From contig LGRX02034669.1 in NCBI GenBank assembly GCA_001247695.2, forward strand, positions 1 through 64,000: a stretch of 64,000 nucleotides of DNA, read 5' to 3'. The position numbers and the translations under genes were made by a program. Under the pieces are notes generated by a model that was not told where the DNA came from, did not search any database, and saw nothing but the letters and a program-made list of their open reading frames with translations. Source of the DNA: Cymbomonas tetramitiformis (Eukaryota > Chlorophyta > Pyramimonadophyceae > Pyramimonadales > Pyramimonadaceae). Within the stretch, counting starts at the first letter, position 1. Every line of letters starts with the position of its first letter. Shown here piece by piece: positions 23,001-34,539 of the stretch.

Positions 23001-26000
23001 GCGCTCAGCTGCAGCTGTCAGAGGGCTCGCACATTTTCGCACACTGGCGGGTTGCGAGATGCACAAGTCCGCTGCCACGGACTGGGGCGCGGCAGCGGGC
23101 ACCCCGCAAGGCGTCCATGATAAGAGCTGCCCCGCATCCACAGCCACTGCGTCATGGAACACGTCATGGAGTACGTCAGGGAGTGCTGCGGGCGGCAGAG
23201 CGCCAAAGGAGCCTCATGCACATAGAAACCCTCCACACGGTGCACGTCGAAACCCCACAAGGCAGGCACAGCTTCAGGCACATAGAAACCCTCCACACGG
23301 GGCTTAACGGGCATCCGTAACGTTGCCAAGGCACCATAGATACCTGCGCCCAAGCTGTGCACTGATGTGAGGCGCCAACACAGGAAGAATACAAGGTGTT
23401 GATGAAGAGCGCGGCAGGCGTCTGCCTCGGCGTGGCCCTGTTCATGCTGCAGCTCATGCACGCTGGCATCACAGCGCACATGTTCCAGCTGTATAGCTGC
23501 GAGGGTGACTGCCCCCCGTCCTGCCCTCTTCACCACTTTCTATCGCCCGTGTCATTTGTAGAGCTGCGCTTCGTGTCGTCTGCATCTATTCTGCGCCTTT
23601 CCACATCCCCCCCTCCCTCACCCCGTCTCTCTCTCTCTGACCTCCCTCCCTCACCCCGACGCGATGCGAGAGGAGGAGCCGAAAGGACCGTGGCAGCTGG
23701 TGGAGACGCAGTCGAGATGCGAGGGGCGAAGGCAAAGTGAGTGTGACGTGGGAGAGCGTGCGACACGCCGTGGGAGCGAGGATAAAGTAAGATATCCCAT
23801 GGAAGGCGACGCGTGGGAGAGAGGTCAGTGGCGAAAGGGCGAAGGTGAACAAACCGTCAGCGAGAGAAAAGGAAGGTGTCAGGTGGGGAAGAGGAAGGAG
23901 AGGTAGAAGTCAGGGAGAGGGTGAAATGAGAGGGCGCGAGGGAAGGCGAGATGAGAGGGCGTGAGGGAAGGTGAAGGCGCAAGAGAGGTGAGGAGGCGCA
24001 AGGAAGAAGGAGCAGAGAGTAGGAAGGCCATGCAAAAGGCAAGAAGAGCGACAGGGAGAAAGCACGAAGGATCAAGCAAGGTGCGCGCATACAGGAAAAA
24101 CAGGTCAGGTTAAAGAAGCAAGAGGCAAGCAGGTGTGAGATGCGTGTGTGATGCGAATATCAGAAACGGAAACCGTATGCCACGCGCAGAATGCAAACCC
24201 GAGGGTTAACGAAAAACCCTCGAATACCTATATGCAAGCTCACGTGCATAAGGCCCAGCCAACGAGTGCCGAGGCGTCGCTGACTGTCAGAAGCCGAAGA
24301 GAGAGGGGAGGAGGGAGACTCTCGCCCACCTAACCTAGCACAAAGATCAAAGATCAAAACCAAAGGATCAAACATCAAAACAGGGAGAAAGGGAAGAGTC
24401 AGATCAGGATCAGGCAGGGTGAGGAGTTAAGGGCAGGAAGGAAGGCAGGGAGACAAGGAACAAGGGAACGACAGCGACCCTAAGCCCAAAGCCGGTTGGG
24501 GAAGTCGATTCTGACGCTCGACACTGCACCGTGCGTCCCCATGAATTGTGTACTGGGACCGGAGGCTCCAGCAGGGGTGCTCAAACCTAGACGAGTGAAA
24601 GCCACAAAGAATTACAGGGAAACCAGGGCACGGTGCACGCGCTCACCAAGGTTTCCCACCTCGCACTAGGCTCCCCGGACATAACGCCAAGCTCTAAACC
24701 GAGCTCTAAACTGACTGACGATGACGGATCAAGCAGGAGACCTGACGGACCAAGCAGGGAGAGTAGGGCAAAGAGAATCAGGCAGGGAGAATTGAGGGCA
24801 AAGAGAATCAGGCAGGGAGAATTAAGGGCAAAGAGAATCAGGCAGGGAGAGTTGAGGGGAAGAAGGAGTGCATGCTGCCCGGGCCCCGTGGCACTGTGGG
24901 CTGTGACTCTCAGTGCTCTATATGCCGGTTCGTATGCTTAGGGTGCATGCAGTGTCAGTGTGTGTGAGAGGGCAAAAGGGAGTGAAGAGCGTACCGTTCA
25001 AGCTGGGAGCAGGCACGAAGCAAACAGGCAGGAGCACGAGCGAGGCGCGTCGGAGCGTTGGAGTGCGAGGGCGCGGCGTCGAAGTGGAGCGGAAGCACCG
25101 GTGAGCAGAGTGATCAAGGGGCAGGACAAGAGAGGATGCAGAACAAAGAATGCACCGAGGAGGAGATGAACGGAGGCAAGGAAAATTAAAAAGGGAACAG
25201 GATGTGGGCGGGGAGAGGAGGTGTGATCGACAAAGGAAGCGATCGAGCGAGCGTGTGCGATCCCGCAGATGACATAGGAGTAAAGGAGTGGGAAGGGGGA
25301 GGGGGAGAAGGGAATCTGCTGTAAAATCAATCCGAGAGCCAAGGAAAAAGCAGGCGACAATAATTAATAAAATAATGAAAAATGATTAATAAATAGTAGA
25401 AAATAAATAATAAAAAATGAACAGTAAATAGTGTCGTACCGGGAGTCCGTAGTCGCGGGGGCTAGGAGCCACCCGTAACTGAAGCCCACCCCCCGGTGAT
25501 CAAAAAGGGAGGAAAACCAAGGAAAAAGGAAGAGGAGAAAGAGAATCAAAGGGGGGTGGGCGAGAGTCTCTCTCTCTCTCTCTCTCTCGACCTCCCTCCC
25601 TCACCCCGTCTCTCTCTCTCTCTGACCTCTCCTCTCTCTCTCTCTCTGACCTCCTCCCTCACCCCGTCTCTCTCTCTCTCTCTCGACCTCCCTCCCTCAC
25701 CCCGTCTCTCTCTCCTCGACCTCCCTCCCTCACCCCGTCTCTCTCTCTCTCTGACCTCCCTCCTCACCCCGTCTCTCTCTCTCTCTCCTCCCTCTCTCTC
25801 TCTCTGACCTCCCTCCTCACCCCGTCTCTCTCTGACCTCCCTCCTCACCCCGTCTCTCTCTCTGACCTCCCTCCCCTCACCTCTCTGACCTCTCTCTCTC
25901 TCTCTGACCTCCTCCTCACCCTGTCTCTCTCTCTCTCGACCTCCCTCCCTCACCCCGTCTCTCTCTCTCTGACCTCCCTCCCTCACCCCGTCTCTCTCTG

Positions 26001-29000
26001 ACCTCCCTCCCTCACCCCGTCTCTCTCTCTCTCACTCTTGCATGCCAAGCCCCGCCTGGCTTGTCTCGTAGACGCCGCCTCGTCAGGAATGTTGCAGCCG
26101 CTGGCACTTCCTCAAAGTGATGCAGACGTTGTGCTGGCAAGGGATATCGCATCAGCTCACGGCCAATCATGTGTCGGGCCTTAGCTCAGCGGATTGGCCA
26201 TGCCAGATGATGAGCAGTTGCAGAGGCGACAGTCGAGCGCACGATTGGTACCCAGTGGAAGCCCCAGCAGAGGTCCTGCAGGCTGAGCCCTGCGCGTGGG
26301 GCCCTGGGTGTGTGTGGTGGGGGGTTGTGAAGAAATCTACTTCGAAGACAGCGGCGAGGAGCCCCAGATGTGGCTGAAGATGGCATCCAAGTGAGCGCTG
26401 CCCCTCATCGTCACAGCCACTGCGGAACTTGGAGTGCAGCTTCGCGTGCACCGCCATAGTGTCCTCCGAGCCCCCATTCCGTAACACACCTACCATTCTA
26501 GGGTGACACGATGACGAGGATCCGCAATGGCACCTTTCACGGCCCGACCTGTCTCCACACGTACTCGCGCCAGCGCAGAGGATCTCCAGGGCTCCATCAT
26601 GCGATGCCGCGCGCTCGCGACCGTGAAGGTCGCTCCGTCGCTCCGTCGCTCGCGACCGTCCGGGCCGGTCATGCGTTGCCGCGCGCTTGCATGCCCACGT
26701 GGCGACCTTGCCGCTCTCCTTATTTTGATCCGCCCGTGCCACGCCGGTTGATGTGGTTGAATCTGAATTCAGCCGCCCCTTCTTCTTGCCAGCAATAGCC
26801 TCCAGTCCGCCCCCCAGCGGAGGGGTGTTACAGGAGAGCACCGCGGCCAAAACCCTAAACCTTTCAGCACATGCCTCGCCTCTCACTCGTGCTGTGTACC
26901 GCACAGCTACGAGTGCTTCACGTCTGAGTGGTACTATTTGGTGATATTTGACACTTTCACCATGGTGACGTACGTCTTCGGCTTCCCCATTGGCTTATTC
27001 GCCGCTATGTACTACTCGCGCACCTTCGTCAAAGTGGGCATGGACCTCCGCGACGTGCAGCGCCACCTCAGCATGGTGAAGCGAGGTTACTGGAAGCTGG
27101 ACGAGAAGGATGACAAGGCGCGACTTGTGCAGGCACCTGTGCACTCGTCTTGGAAGGTGGGCATCCCGGCTCATTGCGCCCCGCATTCGGACGCCCCTGT
27201 GCACTTGCCTTTTCCTTGCTCAGCCAGCGCCCGGCTGGAGGGCAACGGTGTCGCCGGCGGTTGCACAGCCACTGCTGCCTGCGGCCTAGCTTCAGCCTGG
27301 TTGCTTGGTGCTTGTAGCGCGCGGGCTGGGACACCGCCCTCTTCCTCGGGCTCAGCGGAGCGCAGCTATGCGCACGCTGTTATTCGACCTTACCGATATC
27401 AGGTGGCGGCGTTGTTTTTGTTGCTTCTGCGCCCGGAGAACTTGGGGGGGAGGGCTCAGCCCCTGCATTTTAGCAGCCCCTATCGTTGTCTGCAATGGGG
27501 CAGCCTTTGGTGTGGGCCGCAGCGCGTGCCAGCGGTGGGCCTCCCCTCCCCGGGATGAATGACCCTTGACTTGCTGACAGCTGGTCCACAAATGTTGCAT
27601 GAGACGGGCGCGCCCTGGCCGGCGACGCTGCAGGGACCCGCGGAGGAGGCGGAAGTGATCATCCTGTACATCGCCAAGAAGACCTTCGAGGAGATTCCAC
27701 TGCCGGAGACTGCGGAGGCTGGGGCCTCAAAAAGCGTCCCTCTGCCAAATTGCAAGGGCTTGTTTACACGTACGGCTGGCATCGCCGTGTGCGCTAAGTA
27801 CACCAGCGATGGGGAGGAGGCGGGGCGCCTGCTCCATGATCTAACATTCTTCGAGAAAGAGGACGTGGGCGATGAGGGCACCATCATGTTGATGCCCGTG
27901 ACAAGGCTCGACCAGACCTGGATTGCGCAGGTGGCCGCCCCTAGTAGGTGTCAGTGTAGGGTGCTCTTTCATCGGAGCGCACTTCATTCACCCACTTTTA
28001 GCACGACAGCAAGTTCGCGCTTCGAGCGATTATCGGGCTTCTCTCGTGGCAAAGCGCCTTTCCGTCACTCGTGGTGCCCTGTGCAGGATGCGCACGAGGG
28101 GGCAGAGTATATCCTTGGCACCTTCTGCTGCTGCTGTGGCCTCCGCACTTGTATCCGGCCTCAGCCACTCTGCCAGAAGCGCCCCATGGGCGCGTTCACA
28201 ACGTGCCATATTGAATGTAGAGCGCAGCTCTCTACATTCTGATTGGCACACCGTGCTTCGTTCCGCTCCTGATTTCTGCTGGGTCGGGTGGGAATGGGTA
28301 CAAAAGAAACGGAGCTTCGGCTCCGAAGGCCGCGGATCCTCGATACCGCCCGGTCATCTCTGGGCTGTCATGCCGCCTCTGTTCTCTGTCATGCCGCCCT
28401 GTCATCTCTGGGCTGTCATGCCGCCTCTGTTCTCTAGACGGAACCACTACAACTGCACTACTTTGCAATTGAAACATATTAAATCCGCAGCACTGCGCCT
28501 TTTTCCACTCTGATTGGTGCACAATGCTTCGTTCCACTATTATGAAGGCGCACGCTCTTGGCTGCCATTTGCTCATCTGCGGCGCAACGCCGGCGCTCGG
28601 TGCCAGCATCGCCCATGTCAGTTCGATTATGCTCCATCTCCGCATGTTATCACATGAAGATTCATCATTAAAACATTGCACTGCACCTTTGACAGATCCC
28701 GAGCATTAGCTTGCCCTTGTCACATCTGACTCAGAGGTTGAATCTACTGCTGGCACAGGTGATCGGTCAATTCACAGCTCCTTTCGAGGTATTACCCTAC
28801 AGCTGTCCAACCTATCCACGCGCACCGTGGACTCTTGGCACGAGCTGCGAGTCTAGCGGTCTTGGCATTCTCGATGTTGCACGCCCTGCAACCCCAAAAC
28901 CCTCCTACCACTCTATGTCCCTTGCATTCCTGATACTCGTTGCCCCCTCAGAAGGGTGTCACGCAAAAACTTCCATGTTCTCTCTGCACTCCCAGCTTTC

Positions 29001-29939
29001 AAACCGCCCATCACTCCAACGCTCCATCCATGCTCCCATATTTCCAATATTTAAAGCAATATGTCAGTTTTTTTGTTTAATTGATCAGGCATATGTAACT
29101 GCATTGTTCAGGACCGATACTACTACTGGAACTGCAACGAGATCCTCAGGCGATTACTCCTCACCGGCTTCGTAGTGCCTGTAGATCTGTTTCTGGGGGA
29201 AACCTCGGGAGTGCTTTTTGGTGTTCTGGTTTCGCTTGGGGGGCTCGTGCTTCATCTGCGCTGCTCCCCTTACAAGCTGGATGCGCTGGACACGCTGCAA
29301 TTTACCCTTCTGCTCAACACGATGCTTGTCTACATCGCCATCCTCGTCACACAGGGTCGGGAGGGCTCAAACGAAAGTAATTTTCTCGGCTTATTTCTTC
29401 TGTTCCTGCAGCTCGTGGTCCTCGTCTTTGTGCTGGCTTTGATCAAGCCAGCGTTTTATCCAGTGTACAAGAGTCTGAAGACTAAGTTTACAGATTACCT
29501 CGAGGCAGCCAAGAACAAGACGGCTGCAGCCGAGCAGCCGTCTACACACGGTGAAGACGAGTCTGGCGAGGGACACGCGTCGCATCCGGCCGCAGAAAAC
29601 AGCAACGGCGCCGTCCAGGAAGGCGATGAAGGCCTGGTCACTAAAGAAGCAAATGAGCACGTGGCCGATGCTTCAGATCGTGAGGAAGTGGTTGTGACAG
29701 CAAACGGCGCGCCTGACAATGGGGATGCCAGACAGCGCCTAGTGATGGAGTACCAGCAGCACCTCCAATTGCACTCATCCCAGGATACCATAGGCTTGGC
29801 TACTGAGACGGAGAACAAATCAGCAGAGGGCACGGTTGGCAATGTGGCTGTCAACGTACCTATATCAGTACAAAAGCGTGAATTGCTGGCGAGATATCAA
29901 AAGCAATTGCGTGAAAACTCAAGTGGGGTCTACCTTTAA
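14070..29939 (+). CDS. Large POMP-repeat, cysteine-rich, multi-span membrane protein gene (16 exons seen, 5' end missing)
   Basis: Reconstructed from reading frame, domain continuity and splice sites. Exons: 14070-14592, 15252-15578, 15789-16090, 17206-17440, 18260-18863, 18966-19164, 19582-19641, 19947-20188, 20620-20809, 21113-21202, 21826-22125, 23384-23504, 26333-26390, 26907-27156, 27634-27930, 29112-29939 (TAA 29937-29939). All phases agree; the sum is 4,626 bases. The protein has an ectodomain of GGGI/N-T-A beta-helix repeats like polymorphic outer-membrane proteins, a cysteine-rich stalk, six to eight membrane spans and an acidic cytoplasmic tail. Exon 1 begins after an acceptor and has no start codon or signal peptide, so earlier exons lie beyond the transposon stretch, outside the window, or are lost. 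The ends of exons 14 and 15 are the least certain. A cell-surface receptor or channel role is only inference. Confidence 0.75.
16425..17065. repeat. Intron 3 minisatellite (about 40/80 bp)
   Basis: Alternating half-units of about 40 bases (GTATGGTGGGTACGAGGCG and GTCCGAGGCGTCATGCC types, each ending CCAGGTTTGGG or CCAGGTCTGGG). They form a higher-order unit repeated about eight times inside intron 3 (16091-17205). Confidence 0.9.
17457..18133. repeat. Intron 4 minisatellite (23 bp)
   Basis: About 29 copies of CAAGCCGGCGAGCGGTGAG plus CGGG, filling most of intron 4 (17441-18259). Nearly every unit contains CGGTGAGC, a good 5' splice-site match. A block with GCGACCGG variants lies at 17863-18100. 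Confidence 0.95.
18966..20188 (+). other. Exons 6-8: cysteine-rich stalk
   Basis: Exon 6 carries CRVGESYNAATHRCSWC and SSCVSCTKDQ. Exon 7 (60 bases, 19582-19641) carries ICLGGADYEIEK. Exon 8 starts GFWVAPNVEFC and has regularly spaced cysteines up to YGVLCGGSESGSVCSK. The C-x-G-x-x-Y and C-x2-C spacing resembles ephrin-receptor/GCC2-GCC3-type modules that sit between beta-helix ectodomains and membrane segments in such proteins. Exon 6 ends at CAG|GTCCCC, a weak donor; frame continuity into exon 7 supports it. Confidence 0.65.
19727..19885. repeat. Intron 7 minisatellite (51 bp, three copies)
   Basis: Unit from TAGACCACCCGACGCTC to GATGCGTGTG, three copies with minor changes, in the 305-base intron between exons 7 and 8. 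Confidence 0.9.
20300..20619. repeat. Intron 8 short repeats and duplicated 3' splice region
   Basis: 20300-20500 has variants of CATGCGTCATCTCGCCTTGC repeated. 20558-20619 is a direct duplication of about 31 bases ending GATTGTGTTGCAG, so the acceptor used for exon 9 is present twice. Confidence 0.75.
21528..21755. repeat. Intron 10 minisatellite (about 23 bp)
   Basis: About ten copies of GTTCTGTGGGGCCCTGCACG plus GGG, inside intron 10 (21203-21825). Confidence 0.9.
22573..23015. repeat. Intron 11 minisatellite (66 bp)
   Basis: Seven copies of a 66-base unit beginning CTCTTGGCAGAGGCCTGCAG, very homogeneous, in intron 11 (22126-23383). The unit is a multiple of three without stops, giving false long ORFs. 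Confidence 0.95.
24765..24860. repeat. Intron 12 short tandem repeat (about 30 bp)
   Basis: Three to four copies of GGGCAAAGAGAATCAGGCAG plus GGAGAATTGA in the purine-rich part of intron 12 (23505-26332). Confidence 0.8.
25558..26036. repeat. Intron 12 CT-rich microsatellite/minisatellite
   Basis: Irregular array of TCTCTCTCTGACCTCCCTCC with CTCACCCCG links. A related short block occurs at 23600-23655 in the same intron. It is strongly pyrimidine-rich on the + strand, while 23660-25400 is purine-rich. Confidence 0.9.
26333..29939 (+). other. Exons 13-16: second membrane block and acidic tail
   Basis: Exon 13 is 58 bases (EIYFEDSGEEPQMWLKMAS). It restores the phase between exons 12 and 14, which is the main reason to accept it. 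Exon 14 has YECFTSEWYYLVIFD and then TYVFGFPIGLFAAMYYSR. Exon 15 encodes a soluble segment with YIAKKTFEEIPLPET and ends RLDQTWIAQ. Exon 16 starts after TTCAG at 29111 with DRYYYWNCNEILRRLLLTGF, then spans around GVLFGVLVSLGGLVLHL, FTLLLNTMLVYIAILV and LFLLFLQLVVLVFVLALI, and a hydrophilic tail of about 150 residues rich in Glu/Ala ending in VYL. A TGTAA possible poly(A) signal is at 30156-30160. Confidence 0.7.
28365..28437. repeat. Intron 15 short duplication
   Basis: CTGGGCTGTCATGCCGCCTC followed by TGTTCTCT occurs twice in the 1,181-base intron 27931-29111. Confidence 0.7.
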
Positions 29940-29993
29940 GCCCTAGGAATGTTCATATTGCAGAGTAAGAGCAATCTTATTATGATCATGACA

Positions 29994-30110
29994 ACATGTT
30001 TAGGGTTTTGGCAATTTTCGAGTTGATTTTTCAACATGTTTAGGGTTTTGGCAATTTTCGAGTTGATTTTTCAACATGTTTTGGGTTTCGGTAATTTTCG
30101 GATTGATTTT
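29994..30110. repeat. Tandem repeat of about 42 bp downstream of the large gene
   Basis: Three units of CATGTTTAGGGTTTTGGCAA plus TTTTCGAGTTGATTTTTCAA. The surrounding 29940-30970 holds no other feature that I can support; it is AT-rich. Confidence 0.85.
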
Positions 30111-30969
30111 TAGAGGGAGTTTTTCATATTGACAATTCACAGTTTGATTTACAATTGTAATTTGAATTTCGCCACATTGTTTATTGCACGTATGTCGGTG
30201 GCTAGGCTGGCAAAGTAACCTGTCATCAGTGTCTAACTATGGCTAGTAATATATTAGTATATATCCTTGGCTGGTAGTCGGCTGTTTACAGAGACCCAGC
30301 CTGCCATAATTTCCCTAGTAACATGTTTAAGGTAAATATAGCAAAGTGCTCATTAAATTGCTTTAAAATTCAAAATGTTATCAACTAATCACGAAATCGC
30401 GCAATTTCAAAAAAAAAATGGCATGACTCGTCTACACCTGCTCATATTTTCCGAGGATTTTTTTAATCGCAAATATCCGCAGTCTAGTATACATAAAGTG
30501 TTCCTATACAGCTTTTTCTGTCGACAACTATTTCAAATTTATGTGACGTGCAAAATTCTTCCCTCCGCTCTTACTTTACACTCACCCAGCAAAAAAAATC
30601 CCGAAAACTGTTACAAACTTGCCATCGACAACTGAACTACTACTGACTAGCCATCATTTTTTTATAGCGAAAATGGCGCAGCATACATCTCAAGCAAGTT
30701 TCTCAAGTCCACGCCAGAAACGAAGATCAACCGAGTAAACGATCGGGGTATACTGCGGACATCTATCCGTACCTGCGCATACGAGTTGACGTGTCAGTTG
30801 AGAAGAAACGCAAACAAGGTAACGTGAATCAACGCGTCCGTTTAATGAGTATCTCGCAGAAGATCATGAAATAATTGCACACTTAATAGTGAAGTTTTAA
30901 AAGGTGCCCAAGAAAGTGTCCCACTCATTCGATCCTGCAACGAGTAACAATAAAAGTCAGCGGTATCAT

Positions 30970-31300
30970 GGTGTGCGACGACCGGGGTGATCCTGCCAGG
31001 GTCAAGCCCCAGACCCGCTGCTACCTCCAAAACAGAATCGGAGATCAACTAGGCAAAAAAAAAAAGCGTTTGCGGGCAGAGGAGTCCGCAACTCCCGATG
31101 CTAAGATCGCCTTATTAAGAAAACAACTTTGTAGGTGCAGTAGTCCCGGGAAAACAATAGGAGGAGCCGCACGAAAAGCTATGCCACTCACTCCGATCTT
31201 ACAACGATTCATTCATTCACATCTAGCAACGTATGCAGTAGCATAGGCTGCGTGACCGGGTTGGTCCAGCTAAGGTCAAGCCGCAAACACGCTGCCACCT
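30970..31300. repeat. Dispersed motif, two copies here and one at 48650
   Basis: 30982-31030 and 31252-31300 share a block of the form GACCGGG-TG-TCC-GCCAGGGTCAAGCC...ACCCGCTGCTACC, also found at 48650-48695. Preceding sequence (CCACTCATTCGATCCTGCAACGA and similar) is also partly shared between the first two. Identity of the family unknown. 31300-32100 shows nothing else. Confidence 0.5.
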
Positions 31301-32129
31301 CGGAATCCATGAAGCCTGATGCTGAGGTAAATTCTTAAGGTACGAACGTCCGAAATAAAAGGCAACGCTACACGCACGCCAGCGTGAATGGTCACGAGAG
31401 ACTTCCATACCCCCAAAATACAGAAGCGTAACCTACACACCAAGAATTACACATTAAAAAAAACGTCCTATACACAAAACGGTGACAGAACAAAATAGTG
31501 AGCCATTGTTGCCGTAGAAGTGTAGAATGACGAACCGATGACCGCTAGGAAAAGCAGCAATACGCGTAATCATAATAGCAAACGTCAGTAGGATACGTAA
31601 ATGGATAACGCGAAATTAAACAACTCAAGCTGCAATAAAAAATCACAGTATAGGTCGTGAAAGGAAGGCTGTGAAAAACTGTTGACGCGAAGCCTGATTT
31701 CAAAACCCGCGATTTATGGCTGTTTTGAACTTGTTCTGAACTAAAGATCACAATTCAACCGTCCGCATCGAACATGATTGACAGTTGCTTTGTTCAATCT
31801 ATCAGATTCCCGAAGGAAGTCGTCGTATCAATCGATATATTCGGCTATTGGTTAAATTTTGATTTCCGCCAACGCGAACGGATATAGAGGTGGCACATTT
31901 TTTATCTTTAGAGCAGAATCCTATCGCTGCTCGACGCGATGCGACAGCAACACCGCGACGCGACACCGCGACCGGATAGCGAAACGCGAGCGACGTTGAT
32001 ATGTATTTTCATGCAGAGCCGGCGCATGGCTGTGCGTAGGGATTTGCATAATGGAAGATAACCATCGTTTTTTAATGTTTTATGAGACACCGCAGCTCCT
32101 AGAAGCAATTATAAGACATTCTGAAAAAG

Positions 32130-32365
32130 TATTTTGGGGAAAATATTTTTTCCGCTCGGAACACTAAAAAATCGGTGTTTTCAGCCCGTTTGGGTGTCGT
32201 GGATGCATGTGGGGTATGTTGCAATCTGAAATATGCATACTTCGAAGTTTTCCGCACCCGCCCGACCATTTTGGGGGCACACTGCATTTGGGGGGGGGAA
32301 ATGTTTTTTTCGCTCGGAATACTGGAAAATCGGTGATTTCAGCCCGTTTGGGTGTCGTGGATGCA
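32130..32365. repeat. Tandem duplication of about 175 bp
   Basis: CTCGGAACACTAAAAAATCGG ... TTTCAGCCCGTTTGGGTGTC with GTGGATGCA is repeated 1.5 times, ending at 32365. Confidence 0.75.
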
Positions 32366-32679
32366 GTGTGGCACGATTGCCAAAGCCTGCCACAATTACG
32401 TCCTCTCAGGTGGATTCTAGAGTTCCGACACCGCTGCGCCTACGACCTTGAAAATGATGTTTTTAAACAAGTTGCTCAAGCGATAAAAGATCATTCGCGC
32501 GGTTTCAATTAAGTTGAAATTCCGGTCCTACTATGGAGGCCCTCTTATAGCTCGTCACAGACATCAACTCCTCTAAGACAAGTTCTCTATGTCCGCACGT
32601 CACCAAAGAACTCGGAGATTCGTACATTCACGTCTTCACATAGGCAATCGAAGGTCGCCCTTCGAATTCGAGCGAGTGG

Positions 32680-33250
32680 AACCCTCAAACAACAGCAAAG
32701 CAGTGCAATACTGAATTGCCAAAGTGAGTTCTCTTTCCAAGCGGCGAACAAATCTTACCTCGCGCCCTTATTTCATTCGCTTGGGATATTCCCGCAAGTT
32801 TAAGCGGCGTGCGACAAGAACACAGTTAAACCATTTCCTCCTGCAGCATTTTTGACCGCCGTACGCCCAACAGTTTTTTAAATTAACTCTACATAGTAGA
32901 ATTCGATCTCATTATTATGCATTCAAATTCACCGACAACCATAACGAACAGACGACACCGGATGTTGTCACTGAGCGAATGTTTTCCGCATGAAGGGCGC
33001 ATTGCGCCCGATCGGCATCATTTCGATCACTCCCGCGTCTCGGGACGACGCTCTGATTCTTCGAGCCAAGATGCTGCCCGATGCGACTTTCGTCATTTGT
33101 CGAATAGTGGACGACGATAAATGAATTTCGGCCAATCCCAAATTGCATCGGCCTTCGGGATTAATTCAATACGTATATTTCTGCTATCATCCGCATGACT
33201 TATACATTTACCGCTCGTCGTATAATACTGTAGTATGATCACTGCCAAAT
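32680..33250. repeat. Dispersed repeat family R1, copy 1
   Basis: Similar over several hundred bases to 59690-60350. Shared blocks are TTGCCAAAGTGAGTTCTCTTT, CTCGCGCCCTTATTTCATTC, GAAGGGCGCATTGCGCC and ATCCGCATGACTTAT. A further partial copy is at 33300-33370. No coding capacity seen. Confidence 0.75.
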
Positions 33251-33333
33251 ATCTGTATATGCATATTTATAGGATATTGGACGGACAACAGAAGAACCCC
33301 CGCCTATTCCAAATTGCATCAAGTTGTCGGAAT

Positions 33334-34531
33334 TCATACGATACTTATATATTCGCGATGATTCGCAAGGTTGCTGTTGTGGCAACTGGAACTGCGGGAA
33401 CTGTTGGAACTGCAGCTGCGGTGGCTGCTGAGGTGACAGGACCTGTTGCTGCTGCTGTTCATATCGTGCTCGTCAACCCTTCCCTTTTCTGAGGGAACTG
33501 CCGCCCGGATGCCCATCATCTCCGCACGCATTTTCTTAATCTCCGTCATCTCCTCTTGGATCTCCTCCAAGGCCATGGGGGCCACACTGGTGTGCGTGGC
33601 TGACACCGCCTGGGTGGACGAGGCAGCCAGGGGGGATGTGGCTGCCGGGGTACCCAAAGTGGCGGATGCCGCCAGGCCCTGGGCCGGCAAGCCCGCCTGA
33701 CCCTGCCCCTGATAAACCATGTTCAGCAGGGTGGTAGCCCCTTCGTGCGTGACAGGTCCCGCGTCCTCGGACATGCCCTCCGCCCCTGGGGTGACTGTGG
33801 AATTCTCCACCCCGAGGCATGTATAGATAGAGGTTCCAACCGCCCCAGGGCCGCCGTCACCTGCCGCCAGATCAAGCGCCATCCATATCCCTGTCTCCTG
33901 CTGCGCCGGGAGCTCCCCAGGTGACACGGTTTCCGAGCCTGCCTGGACATGGATCCTTGTCGACATCCTGGGGGTATTCTTTCGCCGCTCAGTTTCACTG
34001 ACAGACTCACCATCGTGGCCGACCCTTCGTTTTTTTCCGCCCAGCCGATGCCTTCCTGGCAGCCTCCACCCGCTCTGCCTCAGCAGCCTTACATAGGAAG
34101 CGGCCTCAGCAGCCTCAACAGCTGCCAGCCTCTCCAACTCACCTGCATCAACAGCTGCCAGCCGCTCCAACTCACCTGCATCAGCAGCCGCCAGATGCTC
34201 CCGCTCTGCCCGAGCCTCAGCAGCTGTCTGCCTCTTCTCCGCCTGAGCTGCATCCTTCTCCATCCGAGCTGCCTCCTTCTCCGCCCGAGCTGCCTCCTCC
34301 TCCACCCGAGCTGCCTCCCCCCTGCTGTTGTGCAATGGTCAGAACCGCAATCCTCACCGATTTCCGCACCGATTCCTCAACATCTATCGGGCGCTGGCCA
34401 CTGGGGCTGGGACCCGCTCCCTTCTGACCAGTGCCTGAGCTGGAACTAACGGCTGGCAGGGAAGCATTGCCACCATCGCTGAAACCAGCTGGCTTGGGAG
34501 GTCCTCCTCCTCCTTGTCCTTTATTCTTCAT
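33334..34531 (-). pseudogene. Unknown Ala/Glu-rich coiled-coil ORF, split by a G-run frameshift
   Basis: Starts at ATG 34531 (MKNKGQGGGGPPKPAGF), reads to IAQQQG, then must shift frame to continue into 33334-34335: EAARVEEEAARAEKEAARME and AGELERLAAVDAGELERLAAV, a predicted coiled coil. After that comes a low-complexity region with a poly-Ser/Asn end. The shift falls in a run of six C on the + strand at about 34315; five would restore one ORF of about 395 codons. This could be a sequencing error or a recent mutation. No domain recognised. Confidence 0.45.
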
Positions 34532-34539
34532 TTCTTTTT

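Larger units (their letters stand above)
20620..23504 (+). other. Exons 9-12: first membrane-spanning block
   Basis: Exon 9: a last cysteine pair (DGCFMCPSA), then a hydrophobic span of about 21 residues (TTIVVALLLVCLVGAIYWMF). Exons 10-11 join as AFSILIGYMQ|VISQLTVVY and continue with a loop (FANLDFVVLVNLKC) and a strong span (ISPGLLLLAMMIFYLVL followed by RYLKRRE, a positive-inside flank). Exon 12 gives SAAGVCLGVALFMLQLMHAG and a Cys-rich end (LYSCEG). The order stalk, span, conserved loop with a single Cys, span, span is what one expects of algal POMP proteins with a channel-like membrane domain. Confidence 0.7.

Noticed and set aside
22118..23320. ORFs of 200-300 codons in the 66-bp array
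   Set aside because: The repeat unit is a multiple of three without stops; the frames overlap on both strands and lie in an intron.
25496..25986. ORFs in the CT-rich stretch
   Set aside because: Low-complexity Ser/Leu/Arg/Glu repeats from a simple sequence in an intron.
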